64,000 nt of DNA from NCBI RefSeq assembly GCF_000428945.1, contig NZ_AUAX01000007.1, positions 310,001 to 374,000 on the forward strand. Reading direction: 5' to 3'. The stretch is from Hamadaea tsunoensis DSM 44101 (GTDB taxonomy: Bacteria; Actinomycetota; Actinomycetes; Mycobacteriales; Micromonosporaceae). Shown piece after piece: positions 61,266-64,000 of this stretch. A program made the position numbers and the translations under genes. The notes beneath the pieces are model-generated. The model was given only the letters and a program-made list of their open reading frames with translations. It made no database searches and had not been told where the DNA came from. Positions within the stretch are counted from its first letter, which is position 1; every line of letters starts with the position of its first letter.

Positions 61266-62579
61266 TCAGCGGGCCGCGGCCCGCACCATGAAGGCTTCGA
61301 TGTGGCGCAGCATGTCCGGACCGGCCGCCCGCCACGCGGTGTCGGCGTGGCAGGCCAGTGTCAGCAGCGCGCCGAGGGGCTGGTGCTGGACGGACAGGAT
61401 GAACCGGGAACCGCCGGGTCGCGGCGGGTCCTCGGTGACGGCACCCTGGACCGCCGGGTCGACGAAGCGGATGCCCTCGCCGCCCAGGGACGTGGTGTTG
61501 AGGTGGCCCGGCACGACCGAGTTGTCGAGGAAGTTGAACCGGGCCGCGGTGGGACCCTGATGCGCGTAGGCGCCCAGGAGTTCGGTGGCCAGGCCGGCGG
61601 CCACGGCCGGGTCGAGGTTGGCGAACCGGGCGCCGTCGAGCTGCTGGGCGCCGATCCCGGCCGGGTCCGCGCCGCGCCTGATCACCACCGGGGCGGGCAT
61701 GACGGCCTTGCGGACCGAGGCCTGCGTACCTTGGGTCAGCCGGTTCGCGTTCAGGGTCTGGACGCCGACGACAGCAGTGCCCTCGACCTCGCCGATCGCG
61801 TCCGCGAAGGCGGTCAGGTAGAGCGTGGCCGGGCGGATGCCGCGCGCCGCCAGCCCTTCAGCGGCATCGGCGGTCTTCCACGACGCCAGCCGGAAGGCGT
61901 GCAGCGTCTTTTCTCCCGCTCGGGGCGAGGGCGGCGGCGTCCAGCCGTCGAGTCCGTCGCGCAGGGTCTCGTACTGGCGTCGCCAGAAGGCGGTCGCGCG
62001 GCGGGCGTACCGGGCGCCGTCCGGGCCGGTCTCCCACAACGCGGTGTCGAGCGGCTGCTCCGGGTCGGCCTCCCACGGCTTGCCGTCACCGGCCCGCACC
62101 CGCAGCGCGGTGTCGAGGTCGGCGCCGAGGACCTTCCAGCCCCATGCGTCGATCACGGCGTGGTCGACGACCGTCCCGATGCGACGCACGACGCCGTCGC
62201 CGGTGGCGAGCACGAACCGCACCGGCCACTCGGCGGCGAGCCGGAACGGGGTGTCGCGCGCGGTCGCGTACGCCGCCTGCGCCTCGGGTCCGTCCGCGAC
62301 GATCCGCAGATACGTGTCACGGGATGCCCCGTCCACTGTGCAAGCGGTTTGCAAGCGCTGACCGTCCGGCTGACGCTCGATGAGCGTACGCAGTCCTTCA
62401 TGCCGGCTCAGGACATCCTGGACGGCGGCGGTGGCCACCTCGACCGGCAGCTCGTGCCCGGGGAACTCGACAGCCGCATTGGTCGCCGCTGACGAGGAGT
62501 TTTCCGCCTCGTCGCCGAGGTCGGCGTACCACTCGCGCTGCGCCCAGGTCAACGGGCCGGTGCGTGCCGGTAGCGCCAT
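61266..62579 (-). CDS. free-standing NRPS condensation domain
   Basis: A 437-residue condensation-fold protein. The motif normally HHxxxDG reads TVVDHAVIDAWGWKVLGADL: the first histidine is aspartate, the second (catalytic) histidine and the aspartate remain. SSAATNAAVEFPGHELPVEV and DVLSRHEGLRTLIERQPDGQ are the usual donor-side start, and RFNFLDNSVVPG is the later conserved strand. It should join the carrier-bound acyl group to the amino acid on the A-T protein. It starts the eight-gene minus-strand operon. Confidence 0.88.
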   Translation of the reverse strand: MALPARTGPLTWAQREWYADLGDEAENSSSAATNAAVEFPGHELPVEVATAAVQDVLSRHEGLRTLIERQPDGQRLQTACTVDGASRDTYLRIVADGPEAQAAYATARDTPFRLAAEWPVRFVLATGDGVVRRIGTVVDHAVIDAWGWKVLGADLDTALRVRAGDGKPWEADPEQPLDTALWETGPDGARYARRATAFWRRQYETLRDGLDGWTPPPSPRAGEKTLHAFRLASWKTADAAEGLAARGIRPATLYLTAFADAIGEVEGTAVVGVQTLNANRLTQGTQASVRKAVMPAPVVIRRGADPAGIGAQQLDGARFANLDPAVAAGLATELLGAYAHQGPTAARFNFLDNSVVPGHLNTTSLGGEGIRFVDPAVQGAVTEDPPRPGGSRFILSVQHQPLGALLTLACHADTAWRAAGPDMLRHIEAFMVRAAAR

Positions 62580-62763
62580 GAGTTACCCCCGAGTTTCCGT
62601 TTCGCGCTCCGCGACTCAGTAGATTGAAATATTGCAGACATCTGTCGGTTCGTGCCACCCTTTGCGTCAAGAATCTGCACGAGACCTTCCGGATCATGTT
62701 CGGCCCCGGGTGTGCGCGGCCGGACGCCGGAGGTCCCAAGGGGACGGACGGGAGCCGGGGACC
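62580..62763. promoter_or_regulatory. divergent promoter region of the cluster, with TTGCAG box
   Basis: TATTGCAGACATCTGTCGGT at 62630-62649 contains the inverted pair CAGA-CA-TCTG and matches 17 of 20 bases of the box upstream of the glycoside hydrolase at 19839. It lies 51 bp upstream of the condensation-domain gene and 115 bp upstream of the E2 gene, so a regulator bound here could control both. Confidence 0.45.
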
Positions 62764-63888
62764 GTGGCCGAGATACGGGTGCCCAAGCTGAACGCCAACG
62801 ACAGCGCGTACGTGCTGGTGGACTGGCTGGTCAAGGACGGCGAACCGGTACGCGCCGGCGCCGGGCTCGCCGAGGTCGAGACGTCGAAGGCGGTGGAGGA
62901 GATCCCCGCGCCGCAGGACGGCTACGTCGCGCACGCGGTGGCCGCCGGGGCCGAGGTCGAGCCCGGACAGGTGATCGCGCGGGTGTCCGCGAGCCCGGCC
63001 GGCGCGGCGGTCCCGGGCGTGCCCGTCCCGGATCGGTCCCCTGCGGAGGATCAGGCCGGCGGCGGTCAGCTGATCACCGCGCCGGCGCGGGCACGGATGG
63101 CAGAGCTCGGCGTCACCGAGGAGCAGGTACTGGCCCTGCCCGTGAAACTGGTACGCAGCGCGGACATCGAGACGCTGGCAGGCTCGCCGTCCGCGGCATC
63201 CCCGTCATCGGTGCGGGCGGACCCGGTGGAAGGCGAGCCGCTGTCGAGGGTGCAGCGTGCCGTGGGCTGGGCGGTGTCCACGTCGCACACGACCATCCCG
63301 GCCGCGTACACGGTGTCGAAGATCGACATGGGGGCGGCGCAGGAGCGGGCCCGCCGCCTCATCCGCCAGGTACGCCGCCCGGTCACGATCGCGAACCTGT
63401 TCATCGAGGCGGTCGCGGCGCTGCACGGGCGGTTCCCGGCGTTCTACTCCCGGTTGACCGCCGACGGCTCGGCCGTGATCCCGGCCGAGGCACCGCACAT
63501 CGGCGTCACCGTCGACGTCGGCACCGGCCTGTTCGTGCCCGTGCTGCGGAACGCCGCCCGGCTGTCCACCGAGGAGATCGCGACCCGGCTCGCCGACCTG
63601 CGTACGCGGGCCGCCGAAGGCGCGTTCCGCCCAGCCGAGCTGGAAGGGGCGAACATTGGCGTCACTCTGCATACGGAGGCGGACGTCGTCCTGGCGATCC
63701 CGTTCATCTTCCCCGGCCAGGTGTGCGCGCTCGCGTTGACGACACCGCAGGCGGAGCTCTACCTCACCGACGACGGCGACGTGGCCCGGCGCTGGGTCGC
63801 GTACGTGGGACTCGCGTACGACCACCGGGTGATCAACGGCCGCGAAGCCGCCCAGTACCTCGACGCCCTCCGCGCGATCCTCGCGTAG
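62764..63888 (+). CDS. 2-oxoacid dehydrogenase E2, dihydrolipoyl acyltransferase
   Basis: A 374-residue E2. The lipoyl domain is residues 1-78, with the modified lysine in AEVETSKAVEEIPAPQDGYV; a peripheral-subunit-binding domain (LITAPARARMAELGVTEEQV) follows an Ala/Pro linker, and the catalytic domain ends YVGLAYDHRVINGREAAQYL. The usual DHRxxDG is DHRVING, as in Azotobacter E2p, so activity is expected. GTG start. It is divergent from the eight-gene operon but matches its E1 subunits; no E3 gene is present in the window, so the housekeeping E3 must serve. Confidence 0.94.
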   Translation: MAEIRVPKLNANDSAYVLVDWLVKDGEPVRAGAGLAEVETSKAVEEIPAPQDGYVAHAVAAGAEVEPGQVIARVSASPAGAAVPGVPVPDRSPAEDQAGGGQLITAPARARMAELGVTEEQVLALPVKLVRSADIETLAGSPSAASPSSVRADPVEGEPLSRVQRAVGWAVSTSHTTIPAAYTVSKIDMGAAQERARRLIRQVRRPVTIANLFIEAVAALHGRFPAFYSRLTADGSAVIPAEAPHIGVTVDVGTGLFVPVLRNAARLSTEEIATRLADLRTRAAEGAFRPAELEGANIGVTLHTEADVVLAIPFIFPGQVCALALTTPQAELYLTDDGDVARRWVAYVGLAYDHRVINGREAAQYLDALRAILA

Positions 63889-63896
63889 CGCGCCCC

Positions 63897-63977
63897 CAAG
63901 ATCCCGTTTGGATCAGGGATCGCCACGTCATCTTAGGCCAAGATTCGGGTGATTTCCCTGATCCCAACGGGATCTTG
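63897..63977. repeat. family A nested palindrome, copy 5
   Basis: Begins CAAGATCCCGTTTGGATCAG eight bases after the E2 stop and ends with CGGGATCTTG; a few mismatches in both stems (ATCTTAGGCCAAGAT inside). The rest of the window, to 64000, is GC-rich and without a gene. Confidence 0.85.
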
Positions 63978-64000
63978 AAGCGGGGCGGGGTCGGCGGCGC

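Noticed and set aside
59622-62492. 956-codon plus-strand frame across the NRPS and condensation genes
   Set aside because: Antisense to genes with complete A-domain and C-domain motifs; its translation is Gly/Arg/Val-rich noise.
63797-63850. E2 catalytic motif DHRVING with Asn instead of Asp, thought inactivating
   Set aside because: The Azotobacter vinelandii pyruvate dehydrogenase E2 has Asn at this position and is active.

Overview
The window is chromosomal DNA of a very GC-rich actinobacterium. The constant use of GTACGC, the frequent GTG and TTG starts, the Tat lipoproteins, the cellulase with a CebR box and several families of short palindromic intergenic repeats suggest a soil member of the Micromonosporaceae (Actinoplanes-like). 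The genus is inference. I saw no rRNA, tRNA, CRISPR array, prophage or transposase gene.

Layout. 0-1 kb: an XRE regulator cut by the window edge, divergent from a tiny secreted-peptide gene. 1-9.2 kb: a carbohydrate locus with an ABC importer, a LacI repressor and a three-gene sugar-oxidation operon; a 920-bp gene-free island of nested palindromes lies inside it. 9.3-15.3 kb: secreted proteins and housekeeping enzymes. 15.3-18.1 kb: a small WXG100-like protein, a WXG/RTX/metallopeptidase protein that looks like a type VII-secreted toxin, and an overlapping lipoprotein that may be its antidote. 18-24 kb: an MFS exporter, a two-discoidin glycoside hydrolase and an L,D-transpeptidase. 24-30 kb: a phosphopantetheinyl transferase, a rare bacterial pair of saccharopine dehydrogenases, PurU, and a type II thioesterase whose nucleophile is replaced. 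30-42 kb: an autoregulated small HTH protein with a Clp-N protein, a D-amino-acid or N-acyl-amino-acid set (amidohydrolase, RidA, D-Ser/D-Thr dehydratase-like), and an NhaA-thioredoxin fusion. 42-49 kb: an ECF sigma factor, methionyl-tRNA synthetase behind a Met-Met leader peptide, AlkB, MarR and MerR regulators and a dienelactone hydrolase. 49.5-52.6 kb: a large GH9 cellulase with a perfect CebR operator upstream.

53.9-63.9 kb is a compact biosynthetic cluster. Eight minus-strand genes, mostly overlapping, run from a free-standing condensation domain through an A-T NRPS, a KASIII-like enzyme, a MATE exporter, an ACP and both E1 subunits of a 2-oxoacid dehydrogenase to an acyl-CoA dehydrogenase. 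The matching E2 acyltransferase is divergent. The simplest reading is that a 2-oxo acid is decarboxylated to an acyl thioester, passed to the ACP and joined to an amino acid held on the A-T protein. The PPTase and type II thioesterase at 24-30 kb could serve it, but they are not linked to it.

Three intergenic repeat families are spread across the window. Family A is an 81-83 bp nested palindrome, five copies, always just after a stop codon, with a compensatory base change in one copy. Family B is a 54-bp unit with a hairpin and a CACACGTGTG core, at two loci. Family C is a core of about 55 bp at three loci, next to further inverted repeats.
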